Origin: Sclerotiophoma versabilis
Lineage: Eukaryota; Ascomycota; Dothideomycetes; Pleosporales; Didymellaceae
Direction of reading: 5' to 3'
Assembly: GCA_012274445.1 (NCBI GenBank)
Contig: JAAROD010000029.1
Location: 496,001 to 560,000, forward strand
DNA length: 64,000 nt
Shown: in pieces, positions 44,577-56,378 of the stretch
How positions within the stretch are numbered: position 1 is the stretch's first letter
Layout of the letters: each line of letters begins with the position of its first letter
Notes under the pieces: generated by a model
The model's input: only the letters and a program-made list of their open reading frames with translations
Told to the model about the DNA's origin: nothing
Database searches by the model: none
Program-made: the position numbers and the translations under genes

Positions 44577-47500
44577 TTACTCCAGATAACACGGAATACC
44601 GTACACGACCGCCGCCGCGCCGTTGAGGTACTTTAAGTAACACGCCTGTCGCGCATCACGGACTGCTTCGTCCAAGCCCACTCCTCTCCTACACTCGCCC
44701 TTTCTTTCACCGTCAACGATCAGCTTGGCTTTCCCCTTCGCTTTTGCGCCTTTCTTGGGTGTCTTCGTGGGCTTCGCGTCGCTCTCATCTGAAGCCTCGG
44801 GCCACAGCCCCCATAGCTCACCTGCTCGCACAGCAAACCGGTCACAGTCTTTGTCCGTGACGTCCCACAGCATGCCTACGACCGCGGGCGCGCCAGCAGT
44901 AAGGTAGCTCTGCAGCATGCCGCTTGGCTCGTAGATACCGTTTTCCGTAAGGTGCACGGAGGAACAGCCGAACAGGAACGCGGTCGCGCAGCTAGGCTTC
45001 ATGTTGCCGGCTTCCTGCTTGCCGGGGTACAGTCTGCGGACGGATTTCTGGCGCACGAATTGCGCGCCGCTGCCGTGCCCGAAATAGAGCAGTAGATCCT
45101 GTGTGCCAAGGGCGTGGGAGAATTCGGCTTCTGTCGGCGGGCGCGAGTGGATGTGTGTCCAGTCGCCTCTGAGGGAGTTGATGACTGGTTGAAGGGTTTT
45201 CGAGGTGTTGGCTAGATCGCCGCCAGGATTGAGGATGCTGGTGCCGCCGCTGGAGGCGGCGATGTAGTGCCCTGGAGCAGCTTGGTCTGTAGTTGATGGA
45301 CGGAGGGTGAGAAGGCGCTCGCGTAGCGCGGCAAGGGAAGGGAGGCGTGAGATGGAAAGTTTCTGGAGACAGGGTAGAGATTCCCAGGGGAAACCATGTA
45401 GAGCTTTGTCCAGCATGAGAATAGTGTGTGGTGTGGATGATGGTGTGCTGTGCACAGCGCTGTGGTAAGCTTTTAACGCATCTTGTGTGGCGATGACCAT
45501 AGCATCGAAGTCTATTTCGTCGATGGCGTTCGCCTCTCCGTTGAACTGGAGGATGTCGATAACAAAGTAGATCAAGTCCGTAAGCTCTTCGTCAACGTCA
45601 AGGTCCTCGCCTGCGATATCTCCAAGGCCGATGAACAGCTCTAAGACGCGAGTGTCCAGAACAATCCGCTTCGGTTGTGTCTTCTTGCTGCGAGATGGGA
45701 GGTGTCGATTCAGTACATCCTCGAAAGCCTTTCGGAACTTTGCGAGGAGTGTCGGCTGTCGGGGGTGCTGAGAGAAGATCCCTTTGAATCCACCGAGCCA
45801 GATGTTTTCCATGTTGACAAGTAGCTCTTGGAGGCGTGTATCAAGGGCTTCACGTTCATCCCACCATTGCTGACGTGCTTCTCGAGATGTCATGTCTTTT
45901 GCGCCACGCGTGCTAAAATCGCTCAGCTCAATGATCTCATCGAAGTCCCTCTTTCCATCCTCAAACTTGAACTCATCTTCGTCCAAATCACGAGAGGCAT
46001 GCCGTGCAAGTGGTAAGCGGAGAACGAAAGGAGCTACGCCAGCCTCGAAGCGCGTGACGTAGAGCTCATCGCGAGCCTCATTCAGCCCGAGTGATATGGC
46101 GGTCCAAGACTCAGGGATAATGTCGATATACTCATGCTGGAAGTCAGAAGCCGATGTGAGGCTAAAGTCGGAGGCTTCGAGTAGTGGCCAACTCAGGCAT
46201 TCGTCGCGCGATATCTGCTCTTTCTCGGACTCCACGAACTCCTGTGCTAGTCTCATGGCGTTGCATTTGGGAATTTCTGCTCCACGTTAGCGGTCATGTC
46301 ATATCTGCTGTTAATTGCAAAACTTACCACTAGTGTACGCAGCGTATAATGGGTGCACAGAACCACGTGCCTCCGATACAGCTGAGAGCAAAACTGTGAT
46401 GTGACCGAGTGCGTTCGAGACCTGCTGGAACAAGTGATTTGAGCCGTGCGTAGCGGACAAAGCATGTACTTCGAGTAGGTGCTCCCGTGCTTGGCGCAGC
46501 GTGTCCGTGAAGTCGATTTTTGCCACAGCTGCTGCCTTTTTGCCACGAACACCCTTGCCTTTGGTGGATACTGCAGGGGCAGCCTTCTTAAGAGGTACTC
46601 CTTCAGACATCCTCCTATCCTTGGCACCGATGGCAGGGAATGCGATTGTGGATTCTGGAAGTGTGTTGAACGCAAAGTCCGCGGCGATCTGCTGGGCACT
46701 CTCGGCGAGCATCAACTTGAACTTTGCCCAGGTATGCTGGATATCTCGATCAGCGCCAACCTGCAGGTCTTGCACTCTTTCGATGAGGACCGTTGCCGCT
46801 TTAATGTTGTCCTTGAGTAAATTCGCAAGCACACCGCGGTGGAGTACCTCAGCTTGGAGAGCACGCAAGATTATGCACTGATCTGCAGTGCTCACAGTTT
46901 CCGAGCTTGGAGCGGCGATCATACTCTTTGGTCGACCTTTGGGTGCAGATTTAGTGGTGCCTGTTACGCTTGCAGCACTTGCAGTGCCGGCTCGCGAACG
47001 GGTGCTTGTAGCGGACCTTGCGCCTGTACGTGACGTCGATCGAGAAGCGGGCTGTACTGTAGGCCTCTGGACTCTATTAGTTGCTGGCGTTTTGGTGGTT
47101 TTGGCTTTGGAGGTTTCAAGGCTCATGTCAGCTATCTGCGAAGCGAGTGAGTCAAGGTCCGGATGTATAGCGCCTAGAGATCTGATGTAGGCCGGACTCG
47201 TGAGATCGTTCAGAAGTTGTTCCAACACATCGTACGACGCAATCTCTTCATCGAAATCCCCAGTACAGTGGTGTACCCTTGCAATAGCGGAGTGATACGC
47301 TGCGACGGATATACACTTGCGGTCTAAAGATTGATCAAGAGCTTTTAGTAGTGGTTCAGCCTTGTCAGGCCGGCCACTTTGTGCCCAGCACGCCGCTTGC
47401 CAGCTTGCATTATCGGTCATCAGAGATGGCGAGCGCGTAGCCAAAGCAACCTTCTCTGCTTGCTCTGCAACATAAATTGCCTCGTGCAACAGACCTTGGT

Positions 47501-50500
47501 TTGCAAAGACTTGTGAGTGTTGCATAAGTCCGCGATATAGTGAAGGAACCATGAACCAGAAATCTACACCTCCTAATGCATCATGGGTGTTTGAAGATAC
47601 TATAGGTGCTCCCCTGTCGTCACGCATAGACGTCAGAGGATCAAATCCTGATTTACCTGAGCCATCAACTGTTGATGCTTCACTTTCGGCAGGCACTGCT
47701 TTCTGTGCGTTGACTTTGGACTCTAGTGCAGCCCACATGCGACGATTGAGTGTGACGCATTGTTTGGCGTATCTTGCGGCCTCTTTGTGAGACCCTTTCG
47801 AAGCGGCAAGAAGGGAGTAGACGTAGCAGGCGTTTGCCAAGATACTATTGTACCGCAATCGCTGCGAGATCGTGGCGGAAGGCTTTGACAAATCCATGAA
47901 AAGAGCGTCATTGCGGGCGATGGATTCGGCAGCAGATAAGATGGAAGTGCTGGCGGAGTCAGTAAGATCACTTGATTTTGAGCTGTTAGGATAACATACC
48001 ACTTATCAGTATTGCCAATGCGGAACAAGTATTCTGCATACGCTGTATGCCATTTCAGTTTGGATTCTGTCGCCACCACCTGCCGATTGATGAGGATCTC
48101 GGCCTTTGCCAGGGACAACCCAGCTTTGCCAGTGTAACCAAGGCGAAGGAATTGTAGAGCCTGTGCTGCAAGACTGCATACAAGGTCGGAAGCATCCATG
48201 TTTTTCTGCAACTCGAATATTGTAACCAAGAGATGCAACACAGGCAATGCAAGGTACTCTTCGCCTTTAGCGTTGAGGTAATCGACACACGCTCGGATGT
48301 CATGAATCCAGCTATCGACATCGCCAACGCGTTCGGCCAACGCAGTCCAACTGGAAGCGGATTTTGCAAGGAATTCCCAGGTCGCAAAGCATTGTCGTAG
48401 TGTTTCGGTGGGTGGAGAGGGTTGCTGCATCGCTAACTTGAAGCTGCAAAGAGCACCCAGGTGCTCCTTGAACTTGGACAGACCTTCATCGTCGGAAAGG
48501 TCCACCGAAGCGATGTTGTCTAGCGAGATGTCAGAGGGTAATAAGTCGTAGGGCACAATATGTGGATGATCCTGCGAAAGCTGCAGAAGAAGGATGATAA
48601 CTCTCCGGCGCCGTACAGGGTAGCGTTCAGGATCATAGCTTTTGAGAAGTTGATCGGTCAGTGTTCTGATGGAGTGGTTGAGATTCGAATCCCATTGCCG
48701 ATTCTTTGAGAGTGTCTTAGAGAACAACAATAATTGCCACTCCAAAACTGCCCCCCGTACGTCCAGCTGCAGATAGGCATCATCATAGTACGCGAGTTCG
48801 CTGGCGCGCTTAACTCCATGAACAAGGTAGGAACGGTGGAGAGCCTTGAATAATCTGCCGAGGGTACTGAGTGTGCCATCCGCTTCGAACAACGTTTGAA
48901 GAGAGTTTTGTGCGAAGCTCTCTGTAAGCGCTTGGTCGTTGGAGTAGATATGATATCCAATACACTGTCCGAAAGCCTTGCGCGACTCATTAGCTTTCTG
49001 AGCATTATCCAAAGCCTCGCCCAGTCGTTCAAGTTTCATGGCCAGGTGGCCTGCTTCTTGCTGTGTCTCTGAACCCTCTGACACAAGGTCAATCGAACGC
49101 CGCATAGCCACCAGGAGCAGCTCTGGGTCAATGGCAGCCTTTCGTAGTTGCAGGTACGTATTCCAGTATGCGTTGGAAAGTTTAACGAGGCACGACGATA
49201 CCGCCTCTCCAGCTTGCGGGTCGGTCACTACTCCGTTCTCAAACTCTTCACCGAGTCTCCGGAGTATGTAACAGCAGTCCTGAAGGATGATGTCGAGCTC
49301 AGACCAGAGTTCCGGGCTGCTGGTTGACCGCTTACAACACGTGAGAACAGATTCGACGACGCTCTTCGTACATTTCCATGCCATGTTGATACGATCTTCG
49401 TGTCGCTGTTGCGAATCCGATTCCGCATCGGTCATGCTTCTGCGTCCTATGAACCTTGCGGAGAAGTGCACGCTTGCAGCAATCATCGAGATGGCACGAG
49501 CTTGGGCTGCGATGTCCTCTGAGCTGAGTGCTCGGACAGATAGGCCTGCAGCGAGCGAGCGTGTTGCGGCTCGTCTCAGCGCATTGGCCTCCATGAACAG
49601 CGATTCGAGGTCTGTAGACGACCCGCCCAGACTCCCCTGTAAAGCCTTCAAGGCTGTAGTTATGGCTTCCTCAAGACCGGGCTTGTCTTCTCCCTTGTTT
49701 ACAGCCTCCAATGAGACGGTCGCTATGCGGACGAGTCGACAGGCTTGTTTGGCTGCAGAGCTTGTGGACACGGCAGTTGCTTCAGGCGCGACCAACCAGC
49801 GCAAGGCTTCGTCAGATAGCCCTGCAGCCTGTGCCAGGTTACAGAGCGTCTTGGTGATCAGCGCTAAAGGGACCGAGGCGCCAGGTGTGAGAAGCTGCTG
49901 GCCCAAGAGCTCTTTGCTGAGTGACTTTGACAAGTTGTATCTCTCGGTGAGTGGCAGCTTCGACCGGCGAGCATAAGCGACCAGACACTTTGCAAAGGGC
50001 TCCACAAGCTCGCGCTCTTCATTTGTCTTGTGTTTTGCCAGACTCCACCATCTTTTCCGTACCATGAAGGCGAGGTGTTGCAGACGCAGGACGGTCTCGG
50101 GCGATGGCTGGAGCGGCGCTCCATCGTCGAGGGCCGAGATGCTTGGACACAGCGAGAGGATTGTCTGGGCGAGCGACTCGAGCTGTCGGGCGGCTTTCGG
50201 TGCACCGGTCGATGTGGTGGCTAGTTGCTGAAGCAGGTTTGCAGGCGAGGACTCGTTCGATAGCTGCAGATGCTCCCAGGAGGCTTCGATGGTGGGCGCC
50301 TTCTTCAGCCGAGCGATGATGCGTAGTGTGTACGTTTGGAGGGTTGCGACGATGGGTAGCGCAGGGCTCGTCGATTCGATGGGGCCGAAGTGCAAAAGCG
50401 AGGCGACGCTCTCCCTCTCTGCGGCCGCATTCTGCTGCGTTGCCGACTTCTTGACAGCTGCACCGGTGTCTTTGCCCTCGACATGGCCCAGGAAGCCCTC

Positions 50501-51217
50501 CAGCCTCCTCTTCACGAGTCTGATCTCTTTCAGCGCCAGGCCGTCCAGCCCAAGGGCCACAAGCTTTCCGATGAGTGCCAGGATTCCATTCTCCAGCTGC
50601 AGCTCCTGTCCATCTCTGCCCACGACTTTCCTGGCCTCCGCGGTTCCCAGGTATGCAAACGCCGCCCTTGCGCACTCTGCGGTCGCAACCAGGCCGGCGT
50701 CAGGCCCAGCGGTGGCGGAGGAGGCTGCGGACGAGGGCCGTGTTGACGCGGGCGTGCGCTTCGCTGCGTTGGTGGCCTGGGAGACGGGTCGTTCTTGCAG
50801 CGCCTTCTGGGCGGCAGCCGGCGGCCGGGCAGCTTTGCGCGTCGTGCTGTCGCTGGGCGCGGGCTTGGACGAGCGCGGGGGCGGGGTGCACGGCTGGCTC
50901 TTCAGCGCATCGGCCAGCGTCTTGAGCGACAGATTGGCGACCTCGGTGGCCAGGATGTACTTCTCCCTCGCTGCAAGCACAGTGGGCTCGGGCTTGGGCG
51001 CGTCCTTGGTTGCGGCCGCCTTCGCAGCGTCGGCCTTCCGCCTCAGCGCCCCTGGGACCTTCACCCCCACATTCTCCTTCTGCACGGGCTCATCGCTCCT
51101 CCGGCTCAGGAGCTCTCGCAGTGTAGCGACGGTTGTGTCTGCGCATGACGTCGTTGCCCGCAGGTCGCTCTTGATGCGTTCGATGCGTGTGCGCGTTGAT
51201 TCCGTTTGGGCGGCCAT
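44577..51217 (-). CDS. esp1: Separase (separin), cohesin-cleaving protease
   Basis: Caspase-fold protease (peptidase family C50) that cuts the cohesin kleisin at anaphase onset. Exons (minus) 51217-48000, 47949-46328 and 46276-44577 sum to 2180 codons, the usual size for filamentous fungi. The N-terminal 1600 residues form helical repeats with Ala/Ser/Pro-rich low-complexity parts. The protease domain at the C-terminus has the catalytic dyad His in LLLYFGHGSG (about residue 2014) and Cys in ATAFLFGCSS (about 2051), followed by SYLTAGAPAVVGMLWDVTDKD. I placed intron 1 at 47950-47999 because it is 50 bp with an ACTGAC branch site; two nearer AG sites would make it 17 or 29 bp. The protein is regulated in other fungi by securin destruction through the APC/C. 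Confidence 0.95.
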
Positions 51218-51589
51218 GAGTCGTCGAGCTCGGGGGCTCTATTAGGGTAGGCAGCGCTGCCTGCGCGCTCTATGGTCTATACAAAAAGACAAAAGGATAC
51301 AAGCGCACGAGCCGTAAAGTCGCACAGCTCGGACGGACAATGGGACGCGGGCCTGGACAACACGCCAAACAAATCGATAACACATTCCCACTTCGAGCCT
51401 AGCTCCATCCAGCGCGCAGGGTCCACGGGTCTGAGTACACCGAGGTCGCGCTCCATGTGCACCACTTACCCCACACCCCAGCACGCGATCCGCTCAGCAA
51501 TTGGCCAGCTTGCGGTGCTCGCCATTCACTATGGATCTGTTTGGCGATGGAGGACCCCTTCCTTCCCTGACTGCTGTCGACCTTGCACA
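51218..51589. promoter_or_regulatory. Divergent promoter region, separase and IlvD gene
   Basis: 372 bases between opposing starts. The IlvD frame is open upstream to 51272, but the ATG at 51590 gives the expected family N-terminus. No operator was recognised. Confidence 0.4.
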
Positions 51590-53572
51590 ATGGCAGAAGA
51601 CAACACCGACTACGACCTCTCACAGCCAATCACCTCGACCTCTGGCTTGAGGCAAGGTCTTGCAGGATACGGCGACCCTCACTTTTCCCTCTTCCTGCGA
51701 AAGGTCTTCATCAAGGCTCTGGGTTACGGCGAAGACGCCCTTGCAAGGCCTATCATCGGCATCATCAACACCTATAGTGGCTTCAACCCTTGTGCGTCAA
51801 CTTTCACCAAAAGCCGCACAGCGCAAGAGTTAATATCAGATACAGGCCATGGCAATACCCCACAGCTTATCGAGGCCGCCAAAAGAGGTGTGCAGTTGGC
51901 AGGAGGCCTGGCAATCGACTTCCCAACCATCAGTATCGCAGAGTCCTTCTCCGCGCCTACCAGCATGTTTTTGCGCAACTTAATGAGCATGGACACGGAA
52001 GAAATGATTCGTGCACAGCCTGTTGACGCTTGCATTATGATAGGAGGTGAGATCATAGCATTGCCAAAATACAAACAAACGTGATGTTAACAATGGCTAC
52101 AGGATGCGACAAGACAGTTCCTGCTCAGATCATGGGTGGCATATCCGCTAACAAGCCAGTCCTGCCCTTAATCACTGGACCTATGTCAACTGGCAGCTAT
52201 CAGGGAAAACGCATAGGCGCTTGCACAGACTGCCGCAACAATTGGGCTTCTTTTCGAGCTGGACAAATCGATATTGAAGAGATCGCTGACATTAATGAAG
52301 AGCTGGCGCCCACTGTAAGTTCCTCGCCAATGCCACCTCAATTTGACGGCAGCTGACGTACAACGGGTTGGCACTTGCGGTGTCATGGGAACTGCTAGTA
52401 CCATGGCGTGTCTGACGGCTGCTCTCGGTTTAATGCCATTGAAAGGAGCAAGCGCACCAGCGGTATCGGCTGCTCGTTTACGCATAGCAGAGGAAACCGG
52501 CCGCAATGCTGTCGCCGTCGCGGCGGCCAAACGAACGCCCCAAGTCATCTTGTCCCGAGAGTCATTCCTCAATGCACTCGTTGTGCTTCAGGCAATTGGC
52601 GGCAGCACGAACGGTATAGTTCATCTGCTCGCTATCCTAAACAGGCACCCTGAGCTCGAAGGAACATTGACCCTCAAAGACATCGATGATGTGGGTAGAA
52701 CCACGCCACTCATTGTCGATCTCAAGCCTAGTGGAGATAATTACATGACTGATTTCCACAACGCGGGTGGCATGCTCGCCTTACTGCACACCTTGCGCCC
52801 ACTCCTCCATCTCTCTGCCATGACCATTAGCGGGCAGACACTCGGTGAAGTTCTTGACACAACACCGTTCAAGCCCTTCTCCTACTCGACTTCCATCATC
52901 CGGCCTCTGTCAGATCCACTCTCACCATCGTCAAGCCTTGTCGTCCTTTACGGCAATCTTGCACCTCAGGGCAGCGTAATGAAAGCTTCAGCCTCCAAAG
53001 ATCGCGCCCTCCTATCCCACTCTGGGCCAGCAGTGGTCTTCCTCAGTGCCGCAGACCTCGCTCAGCGCATCGATTCACCAGACCTTGACGTGACACCCTC
53101 TTCGGTCCTGGTGCTACAGAACATCGGTCCGCTCGGATATCCAGGTATGCCTGAGGCTGGACTCATCCCTATACCACGAAAGCTCAGTCGGGAAGGCGTA
53201 GTCGATATGTTGCGAATCAGCGATGGAAGGATGAGTGGCACAGCTGGCGGGACGATAGTACTGCATGTGTCTCCTGAGTCTGCGCTGCCGGAGAGTGTAC
53301 TAGGCATTGTACAGGACGGTGATCAAATCACATGTGATATGGGACAGCGGATCTTGAGGCTCGACGTTGAGGATGATGAAATTGAGAGGAGACTGCAGAA
53401 GAGAAGAGAGCTACTGCTTGGAAGTCGTACTGCGCCGCCACAACCTTCGGTTTTGTCTGAGCGTGCAACTAAGAGGGGCTATCGTGGATTGTATGAAAGG
53501 ACGGTCAATCAGGCGCATGAGGGTGCCGATTTCGACTTCTTGACTGCAAGTGGACCGAGGGCTCCGTCTTGA
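51590..53572 (+). CDS. IlvD/Edd family dehydratase, sugar-acid type, with a GG acceptor
   Basis: Iron-sulfur dehydratase that removes water from a 2,3-dihydroxy acid. Exons 51590-51791, 51846-52046, 52103-52314 and 52367-53572 would give 607 codons. Cluster cysteines are in GFNPC-HGN (codon split by intron 1), GGCDKTVPAQIMG and VGTCGVMGTASTMAC. GACTDCRNNW, IAESFSAPTSMFLRN and ISDGRMSGTAGGTIVLHVSP are closer to aldonic-acid dehydratases than to valine/isoleucine-pathway DHAD (which has DGRFSGGSHG). Oddity: intron 3 starts GTAAGT and has a CTGAC branch site, but the frame-restoring 3' end is CGG rather than CAG. The nearest true AG (52351-52352) shifts the frame to an early stop, and intron retention also stops. 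So the gene either uses a GT-GG intron or is disabled. Confidence 0.88.
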
Positions 53573-53769
53573 TACATCTTGCCTGGGCATATGTCTGTCT
53601 TGGTGAACATTTGTATTCGTGTTGAGCAGGGTGGGTCCTTCGCCAATCAGAAGAACCGTAACAATCTCCGTCACGACCTGGTGTAAGCTTACAATACGCA
53701 TCGACTTTCTACTTTCCTACACCAATCTCACCCATAGCCACTCACGCACGATCAATCACCATCTTCACA

Positions 53770-55040
53770 ATGCCTAATTTGAGACCAATTGTGCGTTGCG
53801 ATCACTCACACTGGGGACGTTGTACTTATCTCACCACAGATCCAAGTGCTTCTCTTGGCCTTGACTGCTCCTTGGCTATACGATCGCTATGTCGCTTTCT
53901 CTCCCATGGCAGCAAGCCGCCCATCCAAATTTCAGGATTTACGAACGTTCAAGAGCCATGGGGTCGCATACCGGGAGCGCCTGCGAAACTGCGAAGACGT
54001 CATCATGGAGAAGAGCTTAGGCATTGCGTTCCTGAGCTGTGATCCCGGACGAGATGGATGGAATACCGTCATGGTTCGTTTGATATTTAGATGAGAAGCT
54101 CAGCCAACATACACACGTATACTGATGTAACTAGGGAACATTCCAGCCTGAGAAACCAGGCATCGACAACGCCGGCATATACGTTTATGACTATGCAACA
54201 AACGGGCTCGACGACACGTCCCGTCTTAAGCAGCTCGTCATCGAAGAACCAGACCTTCACCCTCTAGGCCTCGCTTTCGATGCCTCGACATCAAGTCTTT
54301 ACGTTGTGAACCACTCGCGACACCGCGGTCCGCACATTCTCATTCTACACATCGACATCCCGACTTCCACCGCCACCATAGTTGCTCGCTTCAAACACCC
54401 TCTTCTCCACGCGCCAAACTCCATCCAAGTCCTCGGCAATCACCAACTGTACGTGACCAATGACCACTACATTCGTGCAGCCACGTCCCCATTATTGAGT
54501 AAGATCGAGACCTTTTCCGGCATTCCGGGCGGCAGCGTTGTATTCGTGGATACCCGCTTCCCTCATGCGGCGAAGGTGGTTGCCCGAGTGCCGTTCGCAA
54601 ACGGGATTGAAGTTGTAAACGCGACGACGCTGGCTGTAGCATCGAGTTCCAAGTCAGGCGTCTACTTGTTTGAGAGGAAAGACGGTCATGATTTGCGGTT
54701 TCACACCGTCGTTCGCACACCCGCGGCTGTGGACAATCTCTCCCTCGCGAGCGACGGGACGCTGTTGATGGCCGGCCACCCGTTTGCACCTGCGCTCATG
54801 CAAGTCTCCAAGCGGCGTGCGGCGTGCGATGTGCACGGTACTGCAGAAGAGAGGAACGCGTGTAGATGCACGGCCCCCAGCTGGGTTGCTGAGTGGAGCG
54901 AGGAAGGCGGACTCAGGGAGCTGTACAAGGACTCCGGGTGGGAATTTTGCAGCAGCAGCACCGCAGTTGTAGACAGTGCTGTAGGGGTTGGAATCGTCAG
55001 CGGACTGTACGAGCGGGGGATCTTAGTCTTCCAAACATGA
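53770..55040 (+). CDS. Paraoxonase-like lactonase/esterase
   Basis: Six-bladed propeller protein of the serum paraoxonase/arylesterase type, a calcium-dependent lactonase family. Exons 53770-53790, 53840-54073 and 54135-55040 give 387 codons. A hydrophobic N-terminal segment (IQVLLLALTAPWLY) may be a membrane anchor or uncleaved signal. Family signatures: NCEDVIMEKSLGIAFLSCDP, GIYVYDYATNG, HPLGLAFDASTSSLYVVNHS, APNSIQVLGNHQLYVTNDHY, GSVVFVD, FANGIEVVNATTLAVASSS, and VDNLSLASDGTLLMAGHPF. Calcium ligands (Asn in NSI, TNDH, VDNLS) are in place. The substrate is unknown; a sugar lactone would fit the neighbouring IlvD-type dehydratase on the same strand (inference). Confidence 0.88.
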
Positions 55041-55102
55041 ACCACACACACCAAAAAGCAATGTATGAAACTCTATTGTGTATACCGAACCGCTAGCTTT
55101 TA

Positions 55103-56125
55103 TCAAATGACATTCCTCAACTCCTGCCCGGCCAGGAACTTGCGCAGATTCCACGCAATCAGATCCTCTGGGTTCTGCGGCCTGCCGCCCGCTGCGTGCG
55201 GGCTGACAATCGTGTTGGGCGTCTTGTACAACCTCCCGCCCTCAGGGTAGGGTTCCGTCTCGAAAACATCCAGGGCCGCACCGCCAATAGTGCCCTGGTC
55301 CAGCGCATTCGCCAGCGCCTCCTCATCCACACTCGAGCCACGGCCGACATTCACAATCCAGGCATGGTTGGGCAGCAGTCCGAGCCGCTCAGCATTGAGA
55401 ACGTGTTTGGTCGCGTCGCTGCCGGGCAGGATCATGACGAGCGCGTCGGTCTTGGGCAGGATGTCCTTCAGGTCCTGCTCGGCGTAGATTTCAATACCGT
55501 TGCGCACGCCCCTGCTGCGCGCCACGCCCTTGACGTTGGCGCCCAGCGCCGTCAGCCACGGCGTCAGGCACTTTGCAATGTTGCCGAAGCCCCACACGAC
55601 AATGTTCGCGTCTTGCAGCGTCGTGAACTTGCCCTGCGGCCGGTCGGGCTGCGGCCCGCCTAGGTGCCCCGGCCACTTGCCCTGGGCCTGGAAGTCGCGC
55701 ATCTCGTAGAAGCGGCGGGCGGCGTTGAGCAGCAGGCCTAGCGTGTGCTCGGCGACGGTGTGGTCGTGCAGCCCGGAGCCGGTGGTGATGGTGATCTTCT
55801 CCGGGTCGAAGCCGGCGCCCAGCACGTCGTTGGGCCCCGCGGCGAGCGACTGGATCCAGCGCAGCTTAGTCAGGCGCTGGGCGGCGTCCTTGAGGTTCGC
55901 GGCCGTGTTGGTCCATGTCACCAGGATCTCGGCGTCGGTGTGTTCTTCGGGGATGTTCTCTTTCACGTTGTACGGCACAAGGTCGACGCTGTAGCCCTCG
56001 AGGAGCTTGGGGTCGAGCGCGAGGGAGGTGGGGTAGAGCAGCTTGGGCATCTTGAAGACTTGGGGAGAGGTTGTGTAGAAGACTTTTCGTGGAATATGGC
56101 CGGAGATCTGGCGGAGTCTATGCAT
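55103..56125 (-). CDS. D-2-hydroxyacid dehydrogenase, NAD(P)-binding
   Basis: Reduces a 2-keto acid to the D-2-hydroxy acid or the reverse. Single-exon frame of 340 residues. The cofactor fold shows NIVVWGFGNIAKCLTPWLTA (GxGxxA form). Catalytic residues are Arg in VNVGRGSSVDEEAL, Glu in ALDVFETEPYPEGG and His in VSPHAAGGRPQNP. TITTGSGLHDHTVAEHTLGL precedes the fold. The first 25 residues (MHRLRQISGHIPRKVFYTTS) are basic and Ser/Thr-rich and might direct the protein to mitochondria; MPKLLYPTSLALD at residue 26 is an alternative start. It converges tail-to-tail with the lactonase gene, 62 bases apart. GC content here is higher than in the neighbours. Confidence 0.92.
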   Translation of the reverse strand: MHRLRQISGHIPRKVFYTTSPQVFKMPKLLYPTSLALDPKLLEGYSVDLVPYNVKENIPEEHTDAEILVTWTNTAANLKDAAQRLTKLRWIQSLAAGPNDVLGAGFDPEKITITTGSGLHDHTVAEHTLGLLLNAARRFYEMRDFQAQGKWPGHLGGPQPDRPQGKFTTLQDANIVVWGFGNIAKCLTPWLTALGANVKGVARSRGVRNGIEIYAEQDLKDILPKTDALVMILPGSDATKHVLNAERLGLLPNHAWIVNVGRGSSVDEEALANALDQGTIGGAALDVFETEPYPEGGRLYKTPNTIVSPHAAGGRPQNPEDLIAWNLRKFLAGQELRNVI

Positions 56126-56378
56126 TGAGGAAGCAATTGGGAAGGAGAAGTTTATGGACGGGCATGCGGGGAGGAGCTCTGTAGGGCGTCAGATGCCGAC
56201 AACCGTCGGCGTTTGAACGTGGGGCATCGGGCGTGGGACCGAGGTGCATGTTTGCGCCGGACGGAGTATCTTTCCACGAGTACGCGTCTTGAAGACAGAA
56301 TTGCCGACAATTGACTCAACAGCTATTGGCATTGTATAGCGACTACCTCCAAGCCACACTAGAACTGCAGCAGTTGCT

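Noticed and set aside
46253..46699. 148-codon minus-strand frame overlapping the separase
   Set aside because: Out of frame with the separase exons and without family features.
48681..48700. GAGATTCGAATCCCATTGCC, resembling a tRNA B box
   Set aside because: Lies in frame inside the separase coding sequence with no tRNA fold around it.
50289..51245. A 318-codon plus-strand frame opposite the separase 5' exon
   Set aside because: Low-complexity Ala/Ser/Arg composition caused by the GC-rich separase coding strand; no family pattern.
53789..54094. Reading the lactonase from an in-frame start at 53789 without intron 1
   Set aside because: The ATG at 53770 with a 49-bp GT..AG intron joins cleanly in frame and begins a typical N-terminus; the unspliced start has no ATG.
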